A stretch of 64,000 nucleotides of DNA from Leifsonia sp. Root4 (GTDB taxonomy: Bacteria; Actinomycetota; Actinomycetes; Actinomycetales; Microbacteriaceae): positions 459,796 to 523,795 of the forward strand of contig NZ_LMDN01000002.1 in assembly GCF_001425085.1 (NCBI RefSeq), read 5' to 3'. Below the pieces are notes generated by a model. The model searched no databases and had not been told where the DNA came from. It saw nothing but the letters and a program-made list of their open reading frames with translations. A program made the translations under genes and the position numbers. Each line of letters opens with the position of its first letter. Positions within the stretch are counted from its first letter, which is position 1. Below, piece after piece: positions 1 to 8,011 of this stretch.

Positions 1-1050
1 GCTCATCGTCGGGCGCAGACCGGCGAACTCGTCGATCTTCTCCTCGAGCAGCCCCTCCTGCATGGCGGCGGCAACCGCCAACGCCTCGTCAGCCGATGAC
101 ATCGGTGTCGCCAGCACCAGACGACCGGGGCCGGCCACTCCGATGTCGGAGTTGGGCGGGCCGAACCGACGCACGACGGCGGTGTAGCGCGCCAGTATGG
201 CGTTGGCGCGGGCGCGCCCGAACGCCGTGTTGATCTCGGCCAGGTCATCGAGATCGAAATGCAACAGCGCCAACTGCTCGTCGTGGAACTCCGCCCGCTC
301 GAGCCAGTCGGCCAGGACCCGCTCGAATGACGGCTCGGTGAGCACGTCGTCGCTGTTGTAGCCGATGGCCGCGGCCGCGCGACGGCTGCTCCGGGTTGCG
401 AGCTCGGCGTGAGCGCCGTGGGCAGATCGGATCACCGACATCGAACTTGAGAGCACGATGACCATGATCATGGTGACGAATGCGGTGGCCGAGGCGCCGA
501 AGAACAGGGAGAAGATCGGCCCATCCGGGCCTTCCGTCGTGAAGAAGATCAGCCGCCCTGTGAAGAAGGCGGCCTCAACGGTGAAGACGACGACCATGGG
601 GCGCGAGCCCAGTGCGCCGCTGAGGTCACCGCGTGCCGATTCCACCGCGGCGAGCACAGCGAAGAGCACGATGCCGATGAAGTACGCATGGGCGCCTGCC
701 CACTCGTCGCTGTCCGGTCCGGGCAACAGCCCGGCGACGAGCACCGTGAGACAGACGACGGCGAGCAGCAGGAAGCGGGTCGGCCGGCCGTTGTGCCTGC
801 GGCATCCGATCCAGAAGAAGCCGGTGCCGGCGACGAACGCGGCGTTGCCGACCGAAGATGCCCACCACAGTTCGGGGGCGAGGAGCCAGACCAAGAAGCT
901 CATCGTCGTCAGGATGCCGCAGAGGTAGCCGGCAGCCCAGATGCGGCCGGTCTCACTGTCTTTGTGCGAGATGGTGCTTCCGATGAAGAGCCCGGCCGTC
1001 ACCACCACGACGAGCGCACTCGCCAGAGAAATCGTCCAACCGTCAATCAC
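1..1050 (-). CDS. Membrane protein with degenerate GGDEF-like domain (partial, 3' end outside window)
   Basis: Reading frame open for 350 codons from a GTG at 1050 to the window edge; the C-terminus is missing. The first ~190 residues hold about six hydrophobic segments. The soluble part then has the GGDEF-family pattern FDLDDLAEINTAFGRARAN at about residues 270-290. Where diguanylate cyclases carry the GG(D/E)EF loop, this protein reads AGPGRL, so the catalytic residues are absent. I infer a sensory or c-di-GMP-related protein without cyclase activity. The GTG start overlaps the stop of the upstream histidine kinase by 4 bp (GTGA), which suggests translational coupling and a shared signalling role. 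An EAL domain could follow beyond the edge; this cannot be seen. Confidence 0.75.
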   Translation of the reverse strand, partial: MIDGWTISLASALVVVVTAGLFIGSTISHKDSETGRIWAAGYLCGILTTMSFLVWLLAPELWWASSVGNAAFVAGTGFFWIGCRRHNGRPTRFLLLAVVCLTVLVAGLLPGPDSDEWAGAHAYFIGIVLFAVLAAVESARGDLSGALGSRPMVVVFTVEAAFFTGRLIFFTTEGPDGPIFSLFFGASATAFVTMIMVIVLSSSMSVIRSAHGAHAELATRSSRRAAAAIGYNSDDVLTEPSFERVLADWLERAEFHDEQLALLHFDLDDLAEINTAFGRARANAILARYTAVVRRFGPPNSDIGVAGPGRLVLATPMSSADEALAVAAAMQEGLLEEKIDEFAGLRPTMS

Positions 1051-2744
1051 GAGGCATCCTTGTCTTTCGGCAGGGTCACGAGCACCGTCGTGCCCTCGCC
1101 CTCGACGCTTTGCACGGTCAGGTCTCCGCCGTGCAGGCGGGCGATCTCCCGGCTGATTCCGAGGCCGAGTCCGCTGCCGTGCACGCTGGAGTTGCGCACG
1201 GACTCCGAGCGGAAGAACTTCTCGAACAGCTGCGGTTGCTCGGCGTCGGCGATGCCGATGCCCGTGTCACGCACGATCAGCCACACCATCTTCTCGTCAC
1301 TGGCAATGCCGATCGTGACCTCGCCGCCCTCGACGTTGTACTTGATCGCGTTCGCGAGCAGGTTGTCGACGAGCTGGCGCAGCCGCGATCCGTCGGCCAC
1401 CAGCGTTGTCGGCTCCGCCGCGCTGAAATCGAGGCGGATGCCGCGCTCCGCCGCCCGAGGGAGCAACGACTCGACGGACTGCTCGACGACCTCGAGCAGC
1501 GCGCACGGGGCCAGGCGCAACACCATCGGCTGCGCGGCCTCGCGAGAGGAGGCCAAGATGTCGGCGACCAGCTCCAGCAGCCGGTTCGCGTTCCGGTAGA
1601 CGATCTGCAGCTGACTGTTCGCCGCGGGCGGCAGGCCTCCGCCGTCGATGACGAGCTCCAGGTAGCCGAGAATCGACGTCAGCGGGGTGCGCAGTTCGTG
1701 CGAGACCGAGGCGATCAGGTCGTCGCGCGCGAGAACAGCCGCCACCTCCGCGGTCACATCGCGGGAGACGACGACGCTTCCGTCGTACTCGCCGTCTCCG
1801 TTCTGCAGGCGGCGCGCGGTGATCGACAGCGCCACCCGGTCGTTGTTGCCCGAATCGATCCAGACGGTGACCGGTTCGAACTCCTCGCCGCGCATCGCGC
1901 GTTGCAGCGGTGAGTCGTGTTGCGAGATCGGCGTCACGCGGTCGGCGGCGACGACGCTGACGCCGGCTGGAACCGGCGCATGGGCATCCGTCACACCCAT
2001 GGCGAACTGCAGGCGCGCCTGGGCCTCGTTGACGATGGTTGTCTGGCCGGTGCGATCGATGCGGATCACGCCGAAGTCGACCGTGTTCAACACCTCGGCG
2101 AGCAGTTCCTCCTGCCGCCGCGCCTGGGCGAGCGCACGTTCGAGCAACTCCGCCTGCTTGCCGAGGAGCAGGCGCTGCGCGCGATCGCGGCGCGCAGTGA
2201 GGTAGCCGGACGCACCGATGAAGATCAGAACGAGCGGCAGGAAAATGAGCGCCGGCATCGCGGCGATGGTGAGTGGAACCTGCCGCAGCGCGATGTCGAC
2301 GGCCACGAAGCAGCCGGCGAGCAGGATGCTCGCGGTGATCCCGGCAACGCCGACGAGCGTTGAGACCCACAGGATCGGGAAGACCCAGAGCAGGCCGAGG
2401 CCGAGCTGCGGCTGGGCGATGCGCAGGAAGCCGATCGCCACGATGTCGAGCAGCGGCAACAACAGCACCAGGCCGGGAGCGAGCGCAGACCACGGCAACA
2501 ACACGGCGAGGCAGCATGCCACGAAGGTGAGCAGGATGCCGCCGTAGAAGAGCACCGGGTTGCCGTCTCCGGGACCGAAGACCATCAACGTCGTGAAGAC
2601 GGCGAGGACAACGGCCCCGAAGAGCAGCTGAGTCAAGGCGATCGAGCGGTCGGGCCTGCCCAGATCGAGCACCGTCATCGCGTCACGCCACGCCGGACGC
2701 GCGCTCCTGTGCTCGGGCCGAGCCTCCGTCGCGCGCGGTGTCAT
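1047..2744 (-). CDS. Membrane sensor histidine kinase, orphan
   Basis: 565 residues. Residues ~36-182 form five or six membrane segments with almost no extracytoplasmic loop, followed by a short coiled coil (~185-215) and a PAS-like region (~215-330) starting DFGVIRIDRTG. The HisKA box is SHELRTPLTSILGYLELV with phospho-acceptor His349. The HATPase_c domain has the N box (LRQLVDNLLANAIKYN), G1 box (VRDTGIGIAD) and G2 box (GSGLGLGISREIARLHGG). No response regulator is adjacent; the next gene downstream is the degenerate GGDEF protein, overlapping by 4 bp. It begins 20 bp after the SDR gene on the same strand, so it may be the distal part of the GH42-gcvP operon. A start at Met23 is also possible because neither site has a strong ribosome binding site. 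Confidence 0.88.
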   Translation of the reverse strand: MTPRATEARPEHRSARPAWRDAMTVLDLGRPDRSIALTQLLFGAVVLAVFTTLMVFGPGDGNPVLFYGGILLTFVACCLAVLLPWSALAPGLVLLLPLLDIVAIGFLRIAQPQLGLGLLWVFPILWVSTLVGVAGITASILLAGCFVAVDIALRQVPLTIAAMPALIFLPLVLIFIGASGYLTARRDRAQRLLLGKQAELLERALAQARRQEELLAEVLNTVDFGVIRIDRTGQTTIVNEAQARLQFAMGVTDAHAPVPAGVSVVAADRVTPISQHDSPLQRAMRGEEFEPVTVWIDSGNNDRVALSITARRLQNGDGEYDGSVVVSRDVTAEVAAVLARDDLIASVSHELRTPLTSILGYLELVIDGGGLPPAANSQLQIVYRNANRLLELVADILASSREAAQPMVLRLAPCALLEVVEQSVESLLPRAAERGIRLDFSAAEPTTLVADGSRLRQLVDNLLANAIKYNVEGGEVTIGIASDEKMVWLIVRDTGIGIADAEQPQLFEKFFRSESVRNSSVHGSGLGLGISREIARLHGGDLTVQSVEGEGTTVLVTLPKDKDAS

Positions 2745-2764
2745 GGCTAGACCTTATCGCGGCA

Positions 2765-3523
2765 TCAGGCGATGCCACCCCCATCGACGACGAGAGCCGA
2801 ACCGGTGACGTAGGAGGAGTCGTCGCTGGCGAGCCAGACGACGGCAGCGGCGATCTCTCTGGGCTCGCCCATCCGGCCGAGGGGGCGGTCGGCCGACTCG
2901 GCCAGGAAGGCGTTCGCGTCCTGCGAGAGCTGGCGGGCCTCCTCGAGCAGCATGCCCGTGTTGACGTCGCCGGGGTTCACCGAGTTGACCCGGATGCCCT
3001 GCGGGCCATGGTCGATCGCCAGCGCGCGCGTCATGTTGACGACGGCACCCTTGGACGCGCAGTAGGAGATGGCCTGGCCGCCCCCCTTGAGCCCCCAACC
3101 GGAACCGGTGTTCACGATGGAACCGCCGCCGTTCTCGGCCATGATCGGCACGACATGCTTGCACATCAGGAAGATCGACTTGACGTTGACGCCGAAGACC
3201 CTGTCCCACTCTTCTGCGGTGGTCTCGACGGCCGTCGTACGGCGGATGATGCCGGCGTTGTTGAAGACGACATTGACGCCGCCGAACTCCTCGACGGTGG
3301 TGGCGATGATGCGCTGGATGTCGTCTTCGTTGGAGACGTCGGCCGCGATCGCGACGGCGGTGCCGCCCGCGGCGCGGATCTCTTCGACGACGGCCTCGGC
3401 GGCATCCGCGCGCAGGTCGACGACGGCAACCTGCGCGCCCTCCGCTGCGAAGGCCAGTGCGGTCGCGCGGCCGATTCCGCCCGCACCGCCGGTGACGATG
3501 GCTTTCTTGTTTTCGAGACGCAT
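2765..3523 (-). CDS. SDR family NAD(P)-dependent oxidoreductase
   Basis: 252 residues, the usual length for a classical short-chain dehydrogenase. The Rossmann motif TGGAGGIG is at 11-18, NNAG at 88-91, catalytic Ser141 (NTGSGWG) and the YxxxK pair Tyr154/Lys158 (YCASK). Asp36 at the end of the second strand (VAVVDLRAD) argues for NAD rather than NADP. A strong ribosome binding site (AAGGAG, 5 bp upstream) fixes the ATG. It lies 43 bp behind the NAD-kinase-like gene on the same strand, so it is probably co-transcribed with gcvPA-gcvPB. The substrate is unknown; the family also includes 3-oxoacyl-ACP reductases and sugar or polyol dehydrogenases. Confidence 0.88.
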   Translation of the reverse strand: MRLENKKAIVTGGAGGIGRATALAFAAEGAQVAVVDLRADAAEAVVEEIRAAGGTAVAIAADVSNEDDIQRIIATTVEEFGGVNVVFNNAGIIRRTTAVETTAEEWDRVFGVNVKSIFLMCKHVVPIMAENGGGSIVNTGSGWGLKGGGQAISYCASKGAVVNMTRALAIDHGPQGIRVNSVNPGDVNTGMLLEEARQLSQDANAFLAESADRPLGRMGEPREIAAAVVWLASDDSSYVTGSALVVDGGGIA

Positions 3524-3566
3524 GACTGCTCCTTGGGGTGTTGGTTGTGTGGTGTGATTCAGGGGT

Positions 3567-4814
3567 TCAGGGGTGGCTCTCAGTGGCCAGTGTGCTCTCC
3601 GGAGCGTTCACCGGGTACATGCTGGTGCCGCTGACGCCCGTTGTGATGCGGGCGAATCCGGCGAGGCTCGCATCGACGGCAGCGTCACCGGTGTCGATGA
3701 GCAGCGGTCGGCCGCCGAGCTCGATGAGCTTCTGTTCGGGGGCGACGATGATGAGGGGCTGCGCCGGATCGAGTGCGCGCACGACCCGGGCGGAGATCTG
3801 TTGGTTGCCTCGGCCCAGCAGGAAGCCCTGGCCGCCGATGATCGTGACGATGGCCCGAGCCTGCCTCCCGCTGATCTCGGCGAGCAGCTGCTGCTCGGTG
3901 GCATCGGTCAGCACGAGCTCGCCGTCGAGCAGCACGTCGACGCCGAGTGGGGTGGTTGCCAGCCCGAGCTGTCTGCCGAGTTCCGCGACGGTGCTGCCGG
4001 GGCCGAGCAGATAGCGCACGCCGGGACGCAGCTGGGCGATGACCCCGCGAACGGCGGATGCCGCGGCCGCGGCCTCCGAGCTGGGCGACGGCGTCTTGCG
4101 GGCCTGCGTGCGCCCGGCCTGGAACGGCACCAGCAGGTGGCCGAAGAGGCGGGGGTCGACGCGGCCGTGCCGCAGCTGCTCCTCGACGACGTCGAGCACC
4201 TCGCTTTCGCGCACGGGCAATGCCTCCGTGCCGAGCCAGGCGGCGGCCAGCGCGCCGGCCGCGCTCGGGCTCACGGCGAAGCAGGCCGAGTACATCTTGA
4301 CGCCGGCGGGAACGCCGAGCGCCGCGACTCCCCCGGCCGGGCTGCCCGACTCGAGCCCGGCGACGACGTCGCGGGCCGTGCCGTCGCCGCCGACGAAGAG
4401 GATGAGCTCGGCGCCGGAGCTCGCGATGGCCGCGACGGCGGCCCGAGTGTCGGCGGCCGTCGTCGCGGTGGGCTCGCCTGCCACCGCCGAGGCGGTGTAG
4501 ACGCTGCGGGGTACGAGGCCGGCGGCGCGCACGGCGTGCTCGCCGAGGGCTCCGGATGCCGTGAGTACCTCGATGCCCGGGTGCGCCGCCGCGACCACGG
4601 CCAGTGCGGCTGCGGCGCGCTCCCCCGCACGCGCCGATGCGCCACGCTCCAGCGCGAGGCGCTGCACATCGGCCCCGTCGCTGCCTTTGAGCCCTGCGGT
4701 GCCGCCGAGCCCGGCGACCGGGTTCACGACCAGACCGAGCCGCACGGCAGCAACCCCGGCCCCCTGCGCACCGGAGTGCGCTGGGGGCTGGGCGGCGTGG
4801 CGATCAGCGGTCAT
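3567..4814 (-). CDS. ATP-NAD kinase / AcoX-like protein
   Basis: 415 residues. The N-terminal segment GLVVNPVAGLGG and the nucleotide-binding motif LFVGGDGTARDV are the signatures of the NAD kinase/diacylglycerol kinase fold, closest to the AcoX branch (ATP-NAD kinase-like proteins found with acetoin or other dehydrogenase operons). It is longer than a typical bacterial NAD kinase (about 300 residues), which fits AcoX-type proteins. It sits between gcvPB (26 bp upstream) and an NAD-dependent SDR (43 bp downstream). I infer a role in supplying or modifying a nucleotide cofactor for this pathway, but the phosphorylated substrate cannot be told from sequence. No strong ribosome binding site precedes the chosen ATG. 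Confidence 0.72.
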   Translation of the reverse strand: MTADRHAAQPPAHSGAQGAGVAAVRLGLVVNPVAGLGGTAGLKGSDGADVQRLALERGASARAGERAAAALAVVAAAHPGIEVLTASGALGEHAVRAAGLVPRSVYTASAVAGEPTATTAADTRAAVAAIASSGAELILFVGGDGTARDVVAGLESGSPAGGVAALGVPAGVKMYSACFAVSPSAAGALAAAWLGTEALPVRESEVLDVVEEQLRHGRVDPRLFGHLLVPFQAGRTQARKTPSPSSEAAAAASAVRGVIAQLRPGVRYLLGPGSTVAELGRQLGLATTPLGVDVLLDGELVLTDATEQQLLAEISGRQARAIVTIIGGQGFLLGRGNQQISARVVRALDPAQPLIIVAPEQKLIELGGRPLLIDTGDAAVDASLAGFARITTGVSGTSMYPVNAPESTLATESHP

Positions 4815-4840
4815 GGTCAGGCTCGTGTGGGGTGCTGTGC

Positions 4841-6514
4841 TCAGACGGCTGCGACGGCATCCGCCGCCACGATGGTCGCGGCGACATCGGCACGCGGGGT
4901 CTCGCCTGCGGCACGCGCTGCCGCGCGCCCCTCTGCGAGCGCCTCGCCGTGCTTCCGCTGGTATCCACGCCAGGTGATCGCCCAGCGGGCCGGGTCTTCG
5001 AGGTCGTCGTGGTGGGTGTGGTGCACGGTCTGGTTGTGCGGGGCCGTGCGTACGAGCTCGGCGTTCTCCCGTGCCTCGCTCGCGATCTGCGCCAGCACGG
5101 CCGCGTACTCGTCGAGCTCTGCCATCGAGTACGACTCGGTCGGCTCAAGGGTGAATGGCTGAGGGACGACGTAGGGGTGGTGGCTCGTCCAGTAGTGCAT
5201 GCCGTAGTCGGCGGCACGGATACCGATCTCCTCCGAGCTGACGCCGGTCTGCTCGAACAGCTCTTGCCAGGAGTAGCGCACCTGCTCGATGCGGCGGCGG
5301 CCGACGGCGTACGGCGCGGAGGCGCCCGGAATTTCCAGCACCTTCTTCAGCAGGTAGTTGTTGTTCAGCACGGCGATCTCGGCGACGGCGCGCAGGCCCT
5401 CCGCTCCGAGCGCCATCATCCAGGAGTACGCGCGCACGATCGTCGGGATGACACCGTAGAACGGTGCCACCTTGCCGATCGACTGCGGCAGATCGGCGTT
5501 CAGCGCGAAGCGGACCCCGTCGGCTCCGACGGAGCGGTCGACCAACGGGCCGGGCAGGAACGGCGTCATCGCCTCGGAGACCGCACTCGCACCGCCGCCG
5601 GGACCACCGCAGCCGTGCGGGGTGCCGAAGGTCTTGTGCAGGTTGAAGTGGCACACGTCGAAGCCGGCGTCGCGGGCACGGGTGATGCCGAGGATGCCGT
5701 TGGCGTTGGCCTGGTCGTAGCTGGCGAGCGCGCCGACCGAGTGGGCGAGCTCGACCCACCGCTTGACCTGCGGGTTGAAGATGCCGGTGTCTTCCGGGTT
5801 CGTGATCATGATGGCGGCCGTGCGGGGGCCGACCGCGCCACGGAGCGCCTCGAGGTCGGGGTAGCCATCGGCATCCGGGTAGAGGGTGACGACCTTGTAG
5901 CCGGCCGCCTTGGCCGCTGCGGCGTTGGAGGGGTGGCTGAAGATCGTGGTGATGACCTCGTCGCGCTGCTCCCCCTCGCCGTTGGCCTCGTGGTAGGCGC
6001 GGATCATGGCGATGTTGGTCCAGATCGCGGTCGAGCCGCCGCTCGTGTGCAGCGAGACACGGTGCATGCCCGAGATCTCGGCGAGCATCTGCTCTGTGCG
6101 CCAGATGATCTCGAGGATGCCCTGCGCGTCGGCCTCGTCCTGCAGCGGGTGCATGGCGGTGAGGTTTGGGGTGTTGATCAGTCGATCGTTCACCTTGGGC
6201 GCGTACTTCATGGTGCAGGTGCCCTGGCCGATGTCGATGTTGAGGTCGGCGCCGAGGTTCTCCTGCGAGAGGCGCAGGTAGTGCTTGAGCACACGCATCT
6301 GGCCCATCTCGGGCAGGGCGGCAGGCTTCTCACGGCGGAGGCCGGCCGGCAACTCGGCGAGCACGTCGCCGACGGCTTCCCGCACACCGGGCTCGGTCTG
6401 CGAGACGAGCACGCCGCGCTCGCCTGGAGCGGTCAGCTCGAAGATCAGCGGTTCGTCCCAGCGTGCCTGGTGGAACCGGCGCAGAGTGGGCTTGGGGGCG
6501 ATGGGGAGGCTCAT
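4841..6514 (-). CDS. gcvPB: Glycine dehydrogenase (aminomethyl-transferring) subunit 2, P-protein C-terminal half
   Basis: 557 residues from ATG 6514, whose ATGA overlaps the gcvPA stop by 4 bp and is preceded by GAGGAG. A longer upstream reading frame exists, but it runs through the gcvPA repeat tail as low-complexity His/Arg sequence and is rejected. The PLP lysine is Lys294 in HFNLHKTFGTPHGCGGPG, the hallmark of P-protein; HTSGGSTAIW and SYDQANANGI are further family motifs. With GcvPA it should decarboxylate glycine and pass the aminomethyl group to lipoyl-GcvH. No gcvT or gcvH is nearby, which is unusual, because split P-proteins are commonly encoded with the T and H proteins. The His-rich patch near the C-terminus (TVHHTHHDD) is uncommon. 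Confidence 0.92.
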   Translation of the reverse strand: MSLPIAPKPTLRRFHQARWDEPLIFELTAPGERGVLVSQTEPGVREAVGDVLAELPAGLRREKPAALPEMGQMRVLKHYLRLSQENLGADLNIDIGQGTCTMKYAPKVNDRLINTPNLTAMHPLQDEADAQGILEIIWRTEQMLAEISGMHRVSLHTSGGSTAIWTNIAMIRAYHEANGEGEQRDEVITTIFSHPSNAAAAKAAGYKVVTLYPDADGYPDLEALRGAVGPRTAAIMITNPEDTGIFNPQVKRWVELAHSVGALASYDQANANGILGITRARDAGFDVCHFNLHKTFGTPHGCGGPGGGASAVSEAMTPFLPGPLVDRSVGADGVRFALNADLPQSIGKVAPFYGVIPTIVRAYSWMMALGAEGLRAVAEIAVLNNNYLLKKVLEIPGASAPYAVGRRRIEQVRYSWQELFEQTGVSSEEIGIRAADYGMHYWTSHHPYVVPQPFTLEPTESYSMAELDEYAAVLAQIASEARENAELVRTAPHNQTVHHTHHDDLEDPARWAITWRGYQRKHGEALAEGRAAARAAGETPRADVAATIVAADAVAAV

Positions 6515-7986
6515 GCGCTCTTCTCCTCGGTGTTCTGAACGGCGGTGTTCTGAACGGCGGTGTTCTGAACGGCGGTGTTCTCGACGGCGGTGTTCGTGTC
6601 GGTAGTGGTTTCTGTGAGCGCACGGATGGCCTCGGCCAGCCGGTCGATGTCGGCCTGCGAGCTGAGCTCGGTGACGCACACCAGCAGCGTGCTCTCACCG
6701 GTCACGACGCCGGGCTCGATGCCCTGGCTGCGGAGCACGTCGACGATTCCCTGCGCGCCGAGGCCTGCGCCGGCCACGTCGATCTCGAACTCGCGCAGGT
6801 GCAGCGCGGAGTCGGTGAGGCGGATGCCGGCGATGGCGGCCAGCTGCTGCTGAGCGTAGCGGGTGCGGCTGAGCAGGGTCTCGCCGAGCTCGGCCATGCC
6901 CTGCGGGCCCATCAACGCGAGGTGCACGCCGGCGGCGATGCCCCAGAGCGCTGCGGCGGTGCCGACCCATTCCTTGCCGTCTTCGCGCAGAGCGAAGGAG
7001 GTGCGATCCCATGCGACGTCGCCGAAGCCGTACTCGCCGGGAACGGTCGTCGACTCGAGCCCGAACAGACGCGACGGCATCTCCATGATGAAACTGGGGT
7101 CATCGTGCACGGCGATGAATCCGGCGTGCGCGCCGCCGTACCACTGGTGCAGGCCGAGCGACTGGATGTCGCCGCAGACGATGTCTGCTCCCTGGTCGGC
7201 GGGCGGCGTGAGAACGCCGTAGCCGACCGGGTCGGTTCCGACGACGAGCACGGCGCCTGCCGCGTGGGCGATGTCGGCGAGGGCACGGATGCCGGACTCG
7301 ACCGCTCCGCGGTAGCTGGGCGTCTCGACCCAGATCGCTGCGACGTCACCGGCCAGTGCGGCGGAGTTCACCAGCGCGGCGACGGCCGCGGCATCCGCCA
7401 GCCCGTCGACGGTGGGAACGTGGTGCAGCTCGAGGTTCGAGCTGATGAAGTCGCGCACGCGGCTGAGTTTGTCTGGCAGCACGTCGCTCGCGACGATGAT
7501 GCCGCGGCGGCCGGAGCGGCGGCCGGCCATGCTGAGCGCCGTGGCCGTGGCCTGGAAGCCGTCGTAGGTCGGAACGTTGACGACATCCATGTTCAGCAGC
7601 TCAGCCATGAGCGACTGGTACTGGAACAGAGCCTGGAATCGACCGTGGTCCTCGTAGGGCTCACCGGCGTATGCGGTGAGGAACTCACTGCGGTTGATGA
7701 CCTCGTCGACGACGGCGGGCACATAGTGGTTGTAGGTGCCCGCGCCGAGGAAGCTCAGGCGCTGCGTGGTCGGGGTGTTGCGACCGAGCAGGCCCTCGAC
7801 GTGGCGGGTGAGGTCGGCCTCGGCCGGGAACGGCGCTGGCAGGTCGAGCGCGCGGCCGAGGCGGATCTCGGCGGGGACGTCGACGTAGAACTCCTCGATC
7901 GACTCCGCGCCGACGGCGGCGAGCATGGCCGCCTTCGTGGCCGGTGCCGTGTTGGGGATGTATGGGTGCACGAATGGTGTTGTCAT
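6511..7986 (-). CDS. gcvPA: Glycine dehydrogenase (aminomethyl-transferring) subunit 1, P-protein N-terminal half
   Basis: 491 residues from ATG 7986 (GAGG six bases upstream); a TTG at 7998 would add four residues. Recognised by PYIPNT near the N-terminus, FLGAGTYNHYVPAVVDE and YEDHGRFQALFQYQSLMAELL, all typical of the N-terminal half of two-subunit glycine decarboxylase. It follows the GH42 gene by 25 bp and overlaps gcvPB by 4 bp, so the two halves are made together. The last ~25 residues are a pentapeptide tandem repeat (NTAVQ/NTAVE) followed by NTEEKSA; the body of the protein seems complete without it. A 491-residue protein is longer than the roughly 440-450 usual for the subunit, and the tail explains part of the excess. 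Confidence 0.92.
   Translation of the reverse strand: MTTPFVHPYIPNTAPATKAAMLAAVGAESIEEFYVDVPAEIRLGRALDLPAPFPAEADLTRHVEGLLGRNTPTTQRLSFLGAGTYNHYVPAVVDEVINRSEFLTAYAGEPYEDHGRFQALFQYQSLMAELLNMDVVNVPTYDGFQATATALSMAGRRSGRRGIIVASDVLPDKLSRVRDFISSNLELHHVPTVDGLADAAAVAALVNSAALAGDVAAIWVETPSYRGAVESGIRALADIAHAAGAVLVVGTDPVGYGVLTPPADQGADIVCGDIQSLGLHQWYGGAHAGFIAVHDDPSFIMEMPSRLFGLESTTVPGEYGFGDVAWDRTSFALREDGKEWVGTAAALWGIAAGVHLALMGPQGMAELGETLLSRTRYAQQQLAAIAGIRLTDSALHLREFEIDVAGAGLGAQGIVDVLRSQGIEPGVVTGESTLLVCVTELSSQADIDRLAEAIRALTETTTDTNTAVENTAVQNTAVQNTAVQNTEEKSA
6529..6603 (-). repeat. 15-bp tandem repeat encoding the GcvPA tail
   Basis: Five head-to-tail units of 15 bp (plus-strand unit GGTGTTCTGAACGGC): three identical, one with a single change region (CTCGAC) and one diverged. 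Because the unit length is a multiple of three, the array adds NTAVQ pentapeptides in frame just before the gcvPA stop. Copy number could vary between strains by slippage without breaking the frame. Confidence 0.92.
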
Positions 7987-8011
7987 GGTGGTCCTCAAGC
8001 GATTGCGCTGG

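Noticed and set aside
1-1050. Active diguanylate cyclase
   Set aside because: The GG(D/E)EF loop reads AGPGRL, so the catalytic and metal-binding residues are missing.
6515-6679. N-terminal extension of GcvPB with HRRSE repeats
   Set aside because: This is the GcvPA tail repeat read in another frame; the family N-terminus and ribosome binding site point to ATG 6514.
7987-8011. Glycine riboswitch before gcvPA
   Set aside because: The gap to the GH42 gene is only 25 bp, and the region before GH42 shows an operator palindrome rather than an aptamer-like structure.
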